A stretch of 64,000 bases of DNA. Origin: Stramonita haemastoma. Lineage: Eukaryota > Mollusca > Gastropoda > Neogastropoda > Muricidae. A model generated the notes under the pieces. It saw nothing but the letters and a program-made list of their open reading frames with translations. It ran no database searches and was not told the origin of the DNA. The translations under genes and the position numbers were made by a program. This document shows, piece after piece, positions 45,113 to 53,016 of this stretch. The stretch is taken from NCBI GenBank assembly GCA_030674155.1, contig CM060317.1, positions 89,191,166-89,255,165 of the forward strand. Direction: 5' to 3'. Every line of letters starts with the position of its first letter. The stretch's first letter is position 1.

Positions 45113-45206
45113 ACAGGAACTTTATGTAAAAAAAAAAAAAAGCACACGAATGCTTACTCCATTACCCTCGATATAAAAGAAAAAAATAATTTAAAAAAAT
45201 GTTTAA
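45113..45206 (+). mobile_element. SINE tail between CpG-rich blocks
   Basis: GGAACTTTATGTAAAAAAAA, GCACACGAATGCTTACTCC, ATTACCCTCGATATAAAAGA and A-rich end. Confidence 0.75.
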
Positions 45207-45487
45207 CCCGACCCGACCCGACACGGCACGACCCGACCCGACATGGCACGAAGCGACGCGACACGGCACGACGCGACACGGCACGACGCGACGCGACGCG
45301 ACGCGACCCGACCCGGCACGGCACGACGCGACGCGACCGACCCGACCCGACCGGCACGACGCGACGCGACCCGACCCGACCCGACCCGATCCGATACGAC
45401 GCGACGCGACGCGACGCGACGCGACCGGACCGACCCGACCCGGCACGACCCGACACGGCAAGGGACCGGCACGGCACAACTCGACAC
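45207..45487. repeat. 5-bp CpG-rich repeat, right block
   Basis: About 56 pentamers (CGACC, CGACA, CGGCA, CGACG), giving a dense CpG stretch in AT-rich surroundings. All six frames are partly open, which is an effect of the period. Confidence 0.97.
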
Positions 45488-45520
45488 ACTACTAATCTAA
45501 GAAAGAAAAAACGGACTTAC

Positions 45521-45577
45521 TTGAATGGTGTAGTTCCATTCCCGACATGCAAGAATGTGGCAGAAATCCCACAGTAA
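45521..45577 (-). CDS. Candidate internal exon, minus-strand Ig-like gene
   Basis: On the minus strand a GCACTGCCCAG| acceptor and a consensus donor CATTCAA|GTAAGTCC bound 57 bases. The phase 0 reading is 19 codons, LLWDFCHILACREWNYTIQ. It links the phase 0 donor at 47895 to the phase 0 acceptor at 44787. A second frame is also open (YCGISATFLHVGNGTTPF), so the frame depends on the chain. Two Cys and an NYT sequon suggest an extracellular segment. Minisatellites fill the flanking introns. Confidence 0.35.
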
Positions 45578-45595
45578 CTGGGCAGTGCAGGATAC

Positions 45596-45668
45596 CGTGT
45601 GAAGTGTTCCGTGGTGAAGTGTTCCGTGGTGAAGTGTTCCGTGGTGAAGTGTTCCATGGTGCAGTTTT
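45596..45668. repeat. 15-bp minisatellite
   Basis: GTGAAGTGTTCCGTG repeated four to five times, the last units diverged. Confidence 0.93.
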
Positions 45669-45689
45669 CCTAGGTGCAGTTTTTCAAAG

Positions 45690-45995
45690 TATGGTATCGT
45701 CTTGTACGGCGCAGCTTGCATGATGTCTTCTGTGGTGCACGCAGTGTAGTACTGTGTAGTCTACTGTGGTGCAATTTTCCATGAAGTTTACCTGGTGTAG
45801 TTTTCCGTGAAGTTTTACTGGTGTTTTTTTTTCTGTGTAGTTTTCCTGGCATAGTTTTCCATGAAGTTTTAACGGTGTAGTTTTTTCTGTGTAGTTTTCC
45901 TGGCATAGTTTTTCATGTAGTTTTACCGGTGTAGTTTTCCTGGCGTAGTTTTTCATGTAGTTTTACCCGTGTAGTTTTCCTGGTGTAGTTTTTCC
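45690..45995. repeat. Degenerate minisatellite (GTAGTTTTCC units)
   Basis: GTAGTTTTCCTGGCATAG and TTTTCCATGAAGTTTTA alternate in a higher-order unit of about 55 bases. 45996-46150 is spacer. Confidence 0.88.
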
Positions 45996-46149
45996 AATAG
46001 ATCGAGTGGACCTGAGAAGGGAAGAACTGTGAGAGAATAAAATAAAATTGGTTTAAGTTTAACAAGATCATTCATGCTATGAACAACATTCCAATTATTC
46101 TTTGTGGCAGAACGTAGGCCTGCTACAGCCAGCCAGTATGAAAAAAATC

Positions 46150-46440
46150 ACATTATGTCTTTAAGAATATTATCACTATTTATTAGCATCCTTATCATTG
46201 GTATTATCATTGTTTTTATCATTATTATTAATATCATCATCCTTATCGTTATTATTATTATTATTTTATTTTTTGTTATTATTATGTTATATATTATTAT
46301 TATATATTATTATATATTATTATTATCATTGTCGTTTCATTATTATGTTAATATTATCATCATCATCATCATTATTACTATCATTATTAATTATCATTAT
46401 TTTTATTATTATTGTTATTCATCTTGTGGATTATTGATGT
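46150..46440. repeat. (ATT)n/(ATC)n imperfect tract
   Basis: TATTATTAT and TCATTATCAT units. Poly-Ile open frames result. Confidence 0.93.
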
Positions 46441-46758
46441 AAGCAAAGTGCAAATGCTGATATAAAAATGTTTATTTTATAATTAGTTGAGATTGTCCTC
46501 CTAAATGACATACTCTTAGCAATGAGCTTTACCATAAAAGGAGAAAAAATCTGAAACCAGAGTATAGCTGCCTACAGAGTAAGGCACTTGAAAGAAAAAC
46601 CGGCCAATATGCTCAATCTTCTCACTCAGTGTATTCTTACGATCTCAGTGATATTCCTAAACATGATGTGCAAAACAGACTTCATAATCTCGAGTACTCT
46701 GAGAAGGTTAAGCTATGGAACAGCCAACATCATCTTCAGATGACACACTGGTATTACC
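46441..46758. other. Spacer
   Basis: AT-rich, no feature. Minus-strand exon DNA begins just beyond it. Confidence 0.35.
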
Positions 46759-46806
46759 TTATTGGGTGAGTACACCTGCTCGTGCCGCATCCTCAGGCAC
46801 TGAAGA

Positions 46807-46971
46807 TCATAGGACGGGAGCCGTCTTCATGACAGAGTTCTTCTTCTTCGTCGAAAGCTCAGACAGCAGCCGGTGTCTGTCCCATGAGCAAAACTGCGTT
46901 GTACTTGCCGTGAAACCCTGACAAGTCAGGCCCAGCGCTTCCCACTTCGGCGTAGCGATGACAGAATGATC
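46807..46971 (-). CDS. Candidate alternative terminal exon, minus strand
   Basis: A strong minus-strand acceptor (TTTGTTCCCTTTTTGTAG|) precedes 54 codons ending in TGA at 46809-46807. The peptide starts DHSVIATPKWEALGLTCQGF and continues TASTTQFCSWDRHRLLSELS. It has two Cys and no simple-sequence bias, and the exon starts in phase 0, compatible with the donor at 47895. Its last part and the 50 bases after the TGA match the 44787-44704 exon, where the frame reads on to TAA. So this is either a shorter alternative last exon or a duplicate with a premature stop. Another open reading (GSFCHRYAEVGSAGPDLSGF) exists in this stretch. Confidence 0.38.
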   Translation of the reverse strand, partial: DHSVIATPKWEALGLTCQGFTASTTQFCSWDRHRLLSELSTKKKNSVMKTAPVL

Positions 46972-46999
46972 CTACAAAAAGGGAACAAATATTTTGAAT

Positions 47000-47032
47000 T
47001 CACACACACGCGCGCGCGCGCGCGCGCGCGTG
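47000..47032. repeat. (CA)n(CG)n tract
   Basis: ACACACACG then about 20 bases of pure CG, an alternating purine-pyrimidine tract that could form Z-DNA. Confidence 0.95.
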
Positions 47033-47061
47033 CGGAAATATACACATTTTCTTAAAGAAGT

Positions 47062-47165
47062 CTTTTAGTTGAGACTGTAAACAGGTCTGTACAGAAAGGT
47101 ACGCAGAACATCTTGTGAATGCGTCAGAATATGTTCCGCCTTTCAGAAAAGGCCATTTGTGCGTG
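47062..47165 (+). mobile_element. SINE fragment, main family
   Basis: GAGACTGTAAACAGG, ACGCAGAACATCTTGTG, TTCCGCCTTTCAGAAAAGGC and CATTTGTGCG. Confidence 0.7.
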
Positions 47166-47167
47166 AG

Positions 47168-47400
47168 ACGCGAGAGAGCGAGAGAGAGCGAGAGCGAGCG
47201 AGCGAGCGAGAGCAGAGGAGAGAGAGAGAGAGAGAGAGGAGAGGAGAGAGCGAGAGAGAGCGAGGAGAGAGCGAGAGAGGAGAGCGAGAGAGAGAGGAGA
47301 GAGAGAGACGAAGAGCGAGAGAGCGAGAGAGACGAGAGGAGAGAGGAGCGAGGAGAGAGAGAACGAGAGAGAGACGAGCGAGAGAGCGAGAGAGCGAGAG

Positions 47401-47453
<53 letters not shown>

Positions 47454-47500
47454 GAGAGGAGAGAGAGAGGGGGAGAGAGAGAGAGACAGAAACACAGAGA
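47168..47500. repeat. (GA)n with GAGC and GAGG variants
   Basis: 330 bases of near-pure purines with scattered C; GAGCGA and GAGGAGA units form local patterns. Confidence 0.97.
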
Positions 47501-47575
47501 GAGAGTGAGTCTAAGACCTCAGTGTACCACGAAAAGCAAAAGCAAAAGAAAAGAAAACATTGCATGTGCACTTAC

Positions 47576-47631
47576 CTCTGTGAAGTCTTGATACGTGTAG
47601 CAGTCACGACGTCAGAGACAAGGCCAGAGAA
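47576..47631 (-). CDS. Possible exon, minus strand
   Basis: On the minus strand GGTCATCTTAG| and a consensus donor CACAGAG|GTAAGTGC bound 56 bases. Only one frame is open (FSGLVSDVVTATRIKTSQ), with a TAG just before the acceptor. It starts in phase 0, as expected after 47895, but ends in phase 2, which does not fit the best frame of the 46971 exon. It may belong to another splice form or be spurious. Confidence 0.25.
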
Positions 47632-47639
47632 CTAAGATG

Positions 47640-47894
47640 ACCCACATGACTTTTGACATCTATGCTAAGACTTTTAAGGAATCAGGGCTAGAGGGAAGAG
47701 ACCCGGAAGGTCGAGCAATTAAATGCTTGAACAAAGTCTGGGGGCTGGGTGTGTCCTTTCCCATTCAGCACTGTGTGCAAGGGTTTTGCTGGCTGTGCCA
47801 GTTTAGGACACCTTGTCTGCCAATATGTGTGATTACAGAGTAAGGTTCAGAGGCTCCTGATGAAGTTCTCAAATCCGCGATCATTGAGCCTTAC
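47640..47894. other. Complex DNA with a 68-codon + frame
   Basis: A + strand ATG frame (47637-47843, containing IYAKTFKESGLEGRDPEGRA) is complex but has no splice or promoter support and would lie antisense to the minus-strand exons. Unresolved. Confidence 0.2.
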
Positions 47895-48006
47895 ATAAAA
47901 CTCCAGGGACAAATTCCGATTCGAGCTTGGGAGTGTGAAGGACCGATGTACATTTGTGAACATGATGCACGCAGGCATTGACAGGTTGTACTCAGTACAA
48001 GTATAC
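47895..48006 (-). CDS. Candidate Ig-like domain exon (strands F-G), minus strand
   Basis: Minus-strand acceptor GCGTACTTCACAG| and donor TTTTAT|GTAAGG bound 112 bases: one base plus 37 codons, YTCTEYNLSMPACIMFTNVH then RSFTLPSSNRNLSLEFY. After splicing to the 22-base exon at 53016 the join codes WYTC, the usual end of Ig strand F. A second Cys ten residues later and the LSLEFY ending fit strand G. The frame continues open past the donor to a stop at 47847, so an unspliced end is possible. The ending resembles MAIQFYL in the + strand exon at 50629. Confidence 0.45.
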
Positions 48007-48056
48007 CTGTGAAGTACGCATGGTAGCGGTTTCATGGCAGGAGGCTTTGCACTCCT

Positions 48057-48269
48057 TACCTTTCACATGCTGCTGCATGTCGACTATCAGATGTCCACAG
48101 AAACCACAGTCCTCACAGCTCTCATCGCATTTGATCCCGGAATTATTTCAGAGACAGGAGGTTATGTAGACCCCACTCTGGTGCAAAAGCCCCAAACTTC
48201 TATCAACTTTGATGTTCAGCCAAGTGGGATTTAGTCCTAGATCCCTGGGCAGCACTGCTAGGCTCTGCA
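48057..48269. other. Complex DNA, frames open on both strands
   Basis: A minus-strand CATGTGAAAG|GTAAGG donor at 48056 follows a Cys-rich frame (CDESCEDCGFCGHLIVDMQQ) that lacks a good acceptor. A + strand 66-codon ATG frame (48034-48234) covers the same bases. I cannot decide between them. Confidence 0.25.
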
Positions 48270-48990
48270 CTGGATTTGCCCTTCAGGGGCTGGTCTTTCA
48301 GGAGTGTGCCCTTCCGGGGCTGGTCTTTCAAGAGTTTGCCCTTCAGGGGCTGGTCTTTCAGGAGTTTGCCCTTCGGGGGCTGGTCTGTCAGGAGTTTGCC
48401 CTTCGGGGGCTGTCTTTCATGCAGTTTGCCCTTCAGGGGCTGGTCTTTCAGGAGTTTGCCCTTCGGGGCTGGTCTGTCAGGAGTTTGCCCTTCGGGGCCT
48501 GTTGCATGCGGATTTTGCCCTGGGCTGTTTTGCAGCAGGATTTGCCCTTCAGGGGCTGGTCTCAGGAGTTTGCCTTCGGGTGGTTCGGAGTCTGCCCTTC
48601 GGGGCTGGTCTCAGGAGTATGCCCTTCGGGGGCTGGTCTCAGGAGTATGCCCTTCGGGGGCCTGTTTTGCATGCAGGATTTTGCCCTTCGGGGGCCTGTT
48701 TTGCATGCAGGATTTTGCCCTTCAGGGGCCTGTTTTGCATGCAGAATTTTGCCTTTAGGGGTCTGTTTTGCATGCAGAATTTTTTCCTTCAGGGGCCGTT
48801 TTGCATGCAGGATCTTGCCCTTCTGGGGCCCGCTTTGCATGTTGCTGCCTTTCAGGAGCTTGTTTTGCAGGATGCCGTCCTTTAGGGTTTGCGTTTCATG
48901 ATGCTGCTCTTTAGGGGCGCGCTTTTCCAGGAGTTTGCCTTTCAGGGATTTTTCTAGGACTTTGTCCTTCAGAGAATTTTACTGAGTACA
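48270..48990. repeat. 30-33-bp minisatellite
   Basis: Early units CCCTTCAGGGGCTGGTCTTT plus CAGGAGTTTG. From 48660 a longer variant CCTGTTTTGCATGCAGGATT plus TTG prevails, and the last units are decayed. Open + frames (Cys-Pro-Ser-Gly-Ala-Gly-Leu) reflect the period. Confidence 0.97.
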
Positions 48991-49275
48991 TTGCCCTCCA
49001 GACGTTGGACCCTTCAGGACTGTGTTCAAGCCTTGCCTTTATCTTCAGTTGTCTACCCGTCCTCCCTATCGGTCTTACATAGGTCAAGTTAAGTCATGTG
49101 GGTGAGGACAAGTCCACTGGGCCCTGTGCTCCAGCATTGTGCTGCTGGTGTCTTCACAGCCTGCAAGGGACAGGGCCAGGAGGAGTGGAGAAGACCTGGG
49201 GAAAAAATGAGCAACTAGCTGGCTACTAGAGATCTATATCACATTACCCACGACAAAATTGTGAGAGGTAGCTAA
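48991..49275. other. Spacer
   Basis: No gene or repeat recognised. Confidence 0.35.
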
Positions 49276-49292
49276 AATATAGATAGATAGAT

Positions 49293-49364
<72 letters not shown>

Positions 49365-49392
49365 TGTATATATATGTATGTATGTATGTATA
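49276..49392. repeat. (GATA)n and (TATG)n microsatellite
   Basis: About 21 GATA units, then TATG units. Confidence 0.97.
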
Positions 49393-49467
49393 TGGGTTGT
49401 CATTATTTATACTTAGTTTCATGATCCTGTCTTGTTACCATTTTTTTGGCAGATCCTTTAGAAATAT

Positions 49468-49676
49468 GATTAAAGTCTTCTGACGTGTGTGCAAGATGTC
49501 CTACCATAAGGTCTTTTAACATGAGTGTGCGTAAGATAATCCATGAAAATATTTGACGTATATGCAAGATGTTCTATGCAAAAAAAGTCTTTTAACATGT
49601 TTGCACATATTCTACCAAAACTTCTGACGTATGCGCAAGATATTCTTTGAAAAAAAACTTCTGACATTTGTTCAAG
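49468..49676 (-). repeat. Minisatellite built from a SINE fragment
   Basis: Six degenerate units of 35-42 bases, each with (T)TTAAC or TCTGAC, then GTGTGTGCAAGAT or a variant, then TTCTA. They correspond to the reverse-strand SINE segment TTTAACGTGTGCGCAAGATG. Intact SINE pieces follow directly. Confidence 0.75.
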
Positions 49677-49842
49677 TCATTTTGCATGAGACTATAAACC
49701 AAGATCCCGTGTGTGAACGCACACAGAACATTATGCGCACAAATTTAATCATGCTCACTTTTCGAAAGAGTAGGCTATTGTGTGCCGGTGGGAACAGATG
49801 ATAGTTTACCAAACTGGATGCACACGGGGACTGGATGTACTC
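49676..49842 (+). mobile_element. SINE, main family, central part, + strand
   Basis: GAGACTATAAACCAAGATCC to CACACGGGGACTGGATGTAC. Confidence 0.88.
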
Positions 49843-50060
49843 TTACAATAAGCGGAACAGGATTTAACGTGTGCGCAATTTGTTCTGCGTGCGTTCGCAC
49901 ACGGGGCCTCGGTTTATAGTCTCATCTGAAAGACTTTTTGGAAGAGTGGTGCCAGAAGTGATGTTAACTCCAGTGGTAAAATCCCCTCGGACGGGAATTG
50001 AACCCGGGTCGTCAAATTGCTAGCGCAATCTTTTAAACACTAGGCTATCCCGTCCCCTTT
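49841..50060 (-). mobile_element. SINE, main family, 5' part, minus strand
   Basis: Joined tail to tail with the previous copy. On the minus strand it runs from GGGGACGGGATAGCCTAGTG with B box GGGTTCAATTCCC to GCTTATTGTAAGA. The pair forms an inverted repeat that could fold into a hairpin. Confidence 0.9.
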
Positions 50061-50313
50061 TAGCTCATGTAGTAGCATACTGTATCACAACCAAAATATA
50101 AAAAATCGTCTACTTTTATGAGACTGTGCCCAAATTGTTTCTTTACCTTTTTAAAAAAAATTCAACTATTCTTTGACACCGTCTGCTGAAGAAAAAAGTA
50201 TAACTTTCCAAATACTGTTTCAGAAACATATCCGGTTACTTGAATTAAACTATAAATAACCATCTGAAAAACAGATTGTGGCCGTTTCTCCCTTTCTCTT
50301 TTTTTTTTTACAG
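50061..50313. other. Spacer ending in a polypyrimidine tract
   Basis: AT-rich. CTCCCTTTCTCTTTTTTTTT then TACAG at 50309-50313 is a near-ideal acceptor. Confidence 0.4.
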
Positions 50314-50462
50314 AATTCGGAAGAATATTTTTCCATACCTACGCCTTGTTTTACATACCTGTTCTCTGGAATCTGTGGCCATGACGATGGTAGGGGAGGG
50401 AGGCTGAAGAGCGGAATGCTGATCCTCCTCCCTCAGGGGATGCTGCTGCAGGCATCTTTCAG
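50314..50462 (+). CDS. Candidate Ig-like domain exon (strands D-E), + strand
   Basis: A near-ideal acceptor precedes 149 bases ending TTTCAG|GTGAGG, that is 49 codons plus two bases. The single long frame reads NSEEYFSIPTPCFTYLFSGI, then CGHDDGRGGRLKSGMLILLP, then QGMLLQASF. The part GRLKSGMLILLPQGMLLQAS looks like Ig strands D and E. The end phase (2) fits the next exon's start, and the junction codes SFSDVGSLSC, a typical E-F turn. Family assignment rests on this pattern only. A minus-strand frame over the same bases is low in hydrophobic pattern and has no splice borders. Confidence 0.45.
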
Positions 50463-50628
50463 GTGAGGTTTGTCTGGTCCTTAATGTTGAGGTTTGTGTG
50501 GACATGTTGAGGTTTGTGTCTGAACATTTGAGGTTTGTGGGCTGAACATGTTGAGGTTTGTGTGGTCCTTAATGTTGAGGTTTGTCTGGTTCTTCCTGTT
50601 GCTAACCCCGCTCTTCCTCTGGTGTCAG
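50463..50628 (+). repeat. Minisatellite intron (about 24-bp units)
   Basis: TTGAGGTTTGTGTGGTCCTT and AATG-type units occur five to six times. The first unit contains the 5' splice site GTGAGGTTTGTC itself. The intron ends in a good acceptor (CTCTTCCTCTGGTGTCAG). Confidence 0.8.
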
Positions 50629-50723
50629 TGATGTCGGCTCCCTCAGCTGTGCCGTGTACAGTTGGTATGGACAGGGTGTCAGGGCAGAGCGCATGGCCAT
50701 CCAGTTTTATCTGAACAAAAAAC
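50629..50723 (+). CDS. Candidate Ig-like domain exon (strands F-G), + strand
   Basis: Bounded by CTGGTGTCAG| and AAAAAAC|GTAAGT, 95 bases give one base, 31 codons and one base. The peptide DVGSLSCAVYSWYGQGVRAE then RMAIQFYLNKK has the D-x-G-x-x-x-C signature of Ig strand F and a strand G-like MAIQFYL. The exon pair therefore encodes the C-terminal half of an Ig domain. It lies inside the 5-kb minus-strand intron between 47.9 and 53.0 kb. The next exon must begin with two bases of a codon; I could not identify it. Confidence 0.48.
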
Positions 50724-50924
50724 GTAAGTTTATAAGGTAATTGAAAAATTATACAGCGATGTTAAAATAGTTTCAAATGTATTACAAATTGATACCTATG
50801 CTATAACAATGACAGTTTTTTCTCTTTTTTGTAAAACAGTTCAGAATCATTGCAGAGTAAATTCGTAATTGAATTGAACTAAAATTGAAAATTGAATTGA
50901 ATACCCCTTTCAATCACATTTATC
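50724..50924. other. AT-rich spacer
   Basis: No feature. Confidence 0.35.
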
Positions 50925-51235
50925 TGCGAAAAATTTGAGCTTCTCTCCCAGGGGAGAGTAGGTCGCCACAAAGCAGAGCTACTAAAAAAATGTCCACTTT
51001 TAATCGTATTTATTTCCCTAACAGAGTAGCTATATTCAACAGAACTTTGCTAGAGATCACTTTCTTAGTGTCTTAGGGTTTTTTACGTGCACTGAAAGCG
51101 TGTTACACGCAGAGCCTTGTTCATCATCTGATCCGAAAGACTTGCACGCAGACGACCACTTGCAATCTTGTGGATGGGGTAAAGTTTCGGCAAAAATGGG
51201 TATGATCGCTGCCATGATCCACCCAATTACCAGTA
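50925..51235 (-). mobile_element. Diverged SINE, second subfamily, minus strand
   Basis: CTCTCCCAGGGGAGAGTAGG, TAGTGTCTTAGGGTTTTTTA, CGTGCACTGAAAGCG and CATCTGATCCGAAAGAC correspond in reverse to 3700-4000. Confidence 0.6.
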
Positions 51236-51477
51236 ATGGACACCATTAATGACACATTGATCGTAGCTGTCATATAAGATTCAAATCTCTAGCTTTTAAT
51301 TTATGAGTAATGACACGCAACGTTATTGTATTTAGATATCAAATTATCTGTTTACGTATAGTCCACATTTTCTGTCAACAAAAAGCCCAACACAACTCAT
51401 AAATGTAGAGTCAAGCAATCTTAAATGTGTTGATAAAAATGTTTAATATCTGCAAGTGTGGACAGACTTTAAAATGA
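51236..51477. other. Spacer
   Basis: No feature. Confidence 0.35.
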
Positions 51478-51640
51478 ACAACAACACCACGTTAAAACTC
51501 GTTCCGCCTTTGGAAAGAGTAGGCCGATCAGTGTCGGTAGGGACAGTAGATTTTTTTTTAATCGAATGCACACTAGTGTCATGTTTAGACGTCATTCCTA
51601 AGTCACAGTGCAAATACTTAACGGTGGCCCAAAACGGTCG
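51478..51640 (+). mobile_element. SINE fragment, main family
   Basis: CACGTTAAAACTCGTTCCGC, CTTTGGAAAGAGTAGGCCGA and GTCATGTTTAGACGTCATTC. Confidence 0.75.
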
Positions 51641-52159
51641 CATAGCAAAATCTCTTCATGAACCTCGGAGCACTAGCCGAGGAACGAAAAAAATCAGATG
51701 GATGCTCAAACTCAAAACATTAAAACCACAAGGAAAAACCCCATCGTTTCCTTTAACATCATTAGCAGTTCCGTTGTGGTAACATCAAAAGTGCTCTGCA
51801 AAATCTTTCTTCAAGAAAATGCATGAACAGGTCTTAAAATACAAGATGTCCATTTGCACCTCTCGGTTTGAAGATGCCCGCCTACCAAAGATCGTTTATT
51901 CCAAACTTCTTTGTCCATTTCCCAATTCTGTAGCTGCCTTTATTTATCAGTATTGAAAAACCAAATGTAGGAAGAAGGGAAACACCCCGACATCTTTCCA
52001 ATGTCAAGCATTATTATACGAGTATGGATGTACGCTTTTTTTTTTTTTTTGGGGGGGGGGGGGGGAGTAAAGGGCTTAAGCCCACGAAAAAACTTGTCCT
52101 TACATTTTGCTTTAACGTCATGATCAAAATCAATCTTGCCTAGAAAGTCTGGCTCTGTG
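51641..52159. other. Spacer with a T15G15 run
   Basis: T run at 52036-52050 meets a G run at 52051-52065. No gene is supported. Confidence 0.5.
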
Positions 52160-52240
52160 TATGTATGTGTGTGCGTGTTTTTGTGCGTGCGTGCGTGCGT
52201 ATGTGTGTGTGCGCGTACGTGTGTGTGTGTGTGTGTGTGT

Positions 52241-52277
<37 letters not shown>

Positions 52278-52420
52278 CGTACCAAACATTTTTGGTTCAT
52301 AATATAGCTGTGCCGTTCAGTTTTTGTGTGTGTGTGTGCGTGCGTGCGTGCGTGTGGTGCGTGCGTGTGTGGTGTGTGAACCAAACCCTTTTGGTTCATA
52401 ACACAGCTGTGCCGGTCAGA
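52160..52420. repeat. (GT)n arrays with a duplicated 40-bp flank
   Basis: GT/GC-rich arrays at 52160-52276 and 52325-52379 are each followed by a copy of ACCAAAC...TTTTGGTTCATAA...AGCTGTGCCG, at 52281-52320 and 52380-52419. Confidence 0.92.
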
Positions 52421-52647
52421 TTTCCAACACCTGGTTGGTTTATGACAATCAGACTAGATCAGACTGTTACGAGGTCCGTTTGTGAACACACCAAATCGGA
52501 GTACTCCCTGCTCTCAAGATCACCATTTCTTTGCAGCAGTTGTCAAGAAATGTATAAGGCGGGGTTCACCCCTCCCTCCCCCCCCCTCCAACGTTTAAAG
52601 CAAACATCAAACGATACCTTAAGGTCTAGTTACTAAGTAGCTACTAC
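52421..52647 (+). pseudogene. Possible LINE ORF2 3' end relic
   Basis: At 52588-52629 a frame reads TFKANIKRYLKV then TAG, like the usual last residues of many non-LTR RT proteins (TF K..LK..L). The preceding sequence has no other conserved motif, so support is thin. Confidence 0.3.
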
Positions 52648-52988
52648 CGGGGACGGGATAGCCTTGTGGTCAGAACATTGCGCTCGCAATTTGACGAGTT
52701 CGATTCCCGTTGGAGAGGATTTTTCCCCTGGAGTTAACATTAGCGCCGACTCTACTCTCTCCAAAAGTCTTTCGGATGAGACTGTAAACCGAGGCCCCGT
52801 GCAGAACATCTTGTGCACACGTTAAATCCTGTTCCGCTTTTCGTAAGAGTAAGCTATTGCCTGCCGGTGGGAACTGATGACAATATTTACACAACTGCAT
52901 ACACACGGGACTGGATGACAAAAGCACATGAGTGCTTATCCCATTATCCTCGATATAAAAGAATAAAATAAAATAAATAAATAAAAGT
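52648..52988 (+). mobile_element. SINE, main family, near full length
   Basis: GGGGACGGGATAGCCTTGTG head, body with AAAGTCTTTCGGATGAGAC and TTCCGCTTTTCGTAAGAGTA, then ATTATCCTCGATATAAAAGA and AATAAAATAAATAAATAAAA. Its tail ends six bases before the minus-strand donor at 52994, so it sits just inside that intron. Confidence 0.93.
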
Positions 52989-52994
52989 ACTTAC

Positions 52995-53016
52995 CAGTGT
53001 TGTTTTCCATCATTGC
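52995..53016 (-). CDS. Candidate 22-base microexon, minus-strand Ig-like gene
   Basis: On the minus strand a T11AAAG| acceptor and a perfect ACTG|GTAAGT donor bound 22 bases. Entering in phase 1 from 53575 gives GNDGKQH and leaves phase 2, which fits the 48006 exon and yields GNDGKQHWYTCTEYN across the join. Alone it could also start a protein (ATGATGGAAAAC). Such a short exon is credible only because both sites are strong and the phases agree. Confidence 0.35.

Noticed and set aside
45101..45577. 158-codon Arg/Asp/Thr/Pro-rich open frames on both strands
   Set aside because: Translations of the CGACC-type pentamer array plus a SINE tail.
47115..47635. 158-codon Glu/Arg/Ser-rich open frames
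   Set aside because: GA-repeat translation starting in a SINE fragment.
47637..48234. + strand genes at 47637-47843 and 48034-48234
   Set aside because: ATG frames of 66-68 codons without splice or promoter support, antisense to better-supported minus-strand exons.
48209..48901. 230-codon + strand Cys/Phe/Gly-rich open frame
   Set aside because: It follows the 30-33-bp minisatellite exactly, and three frames stay open for the same reason.
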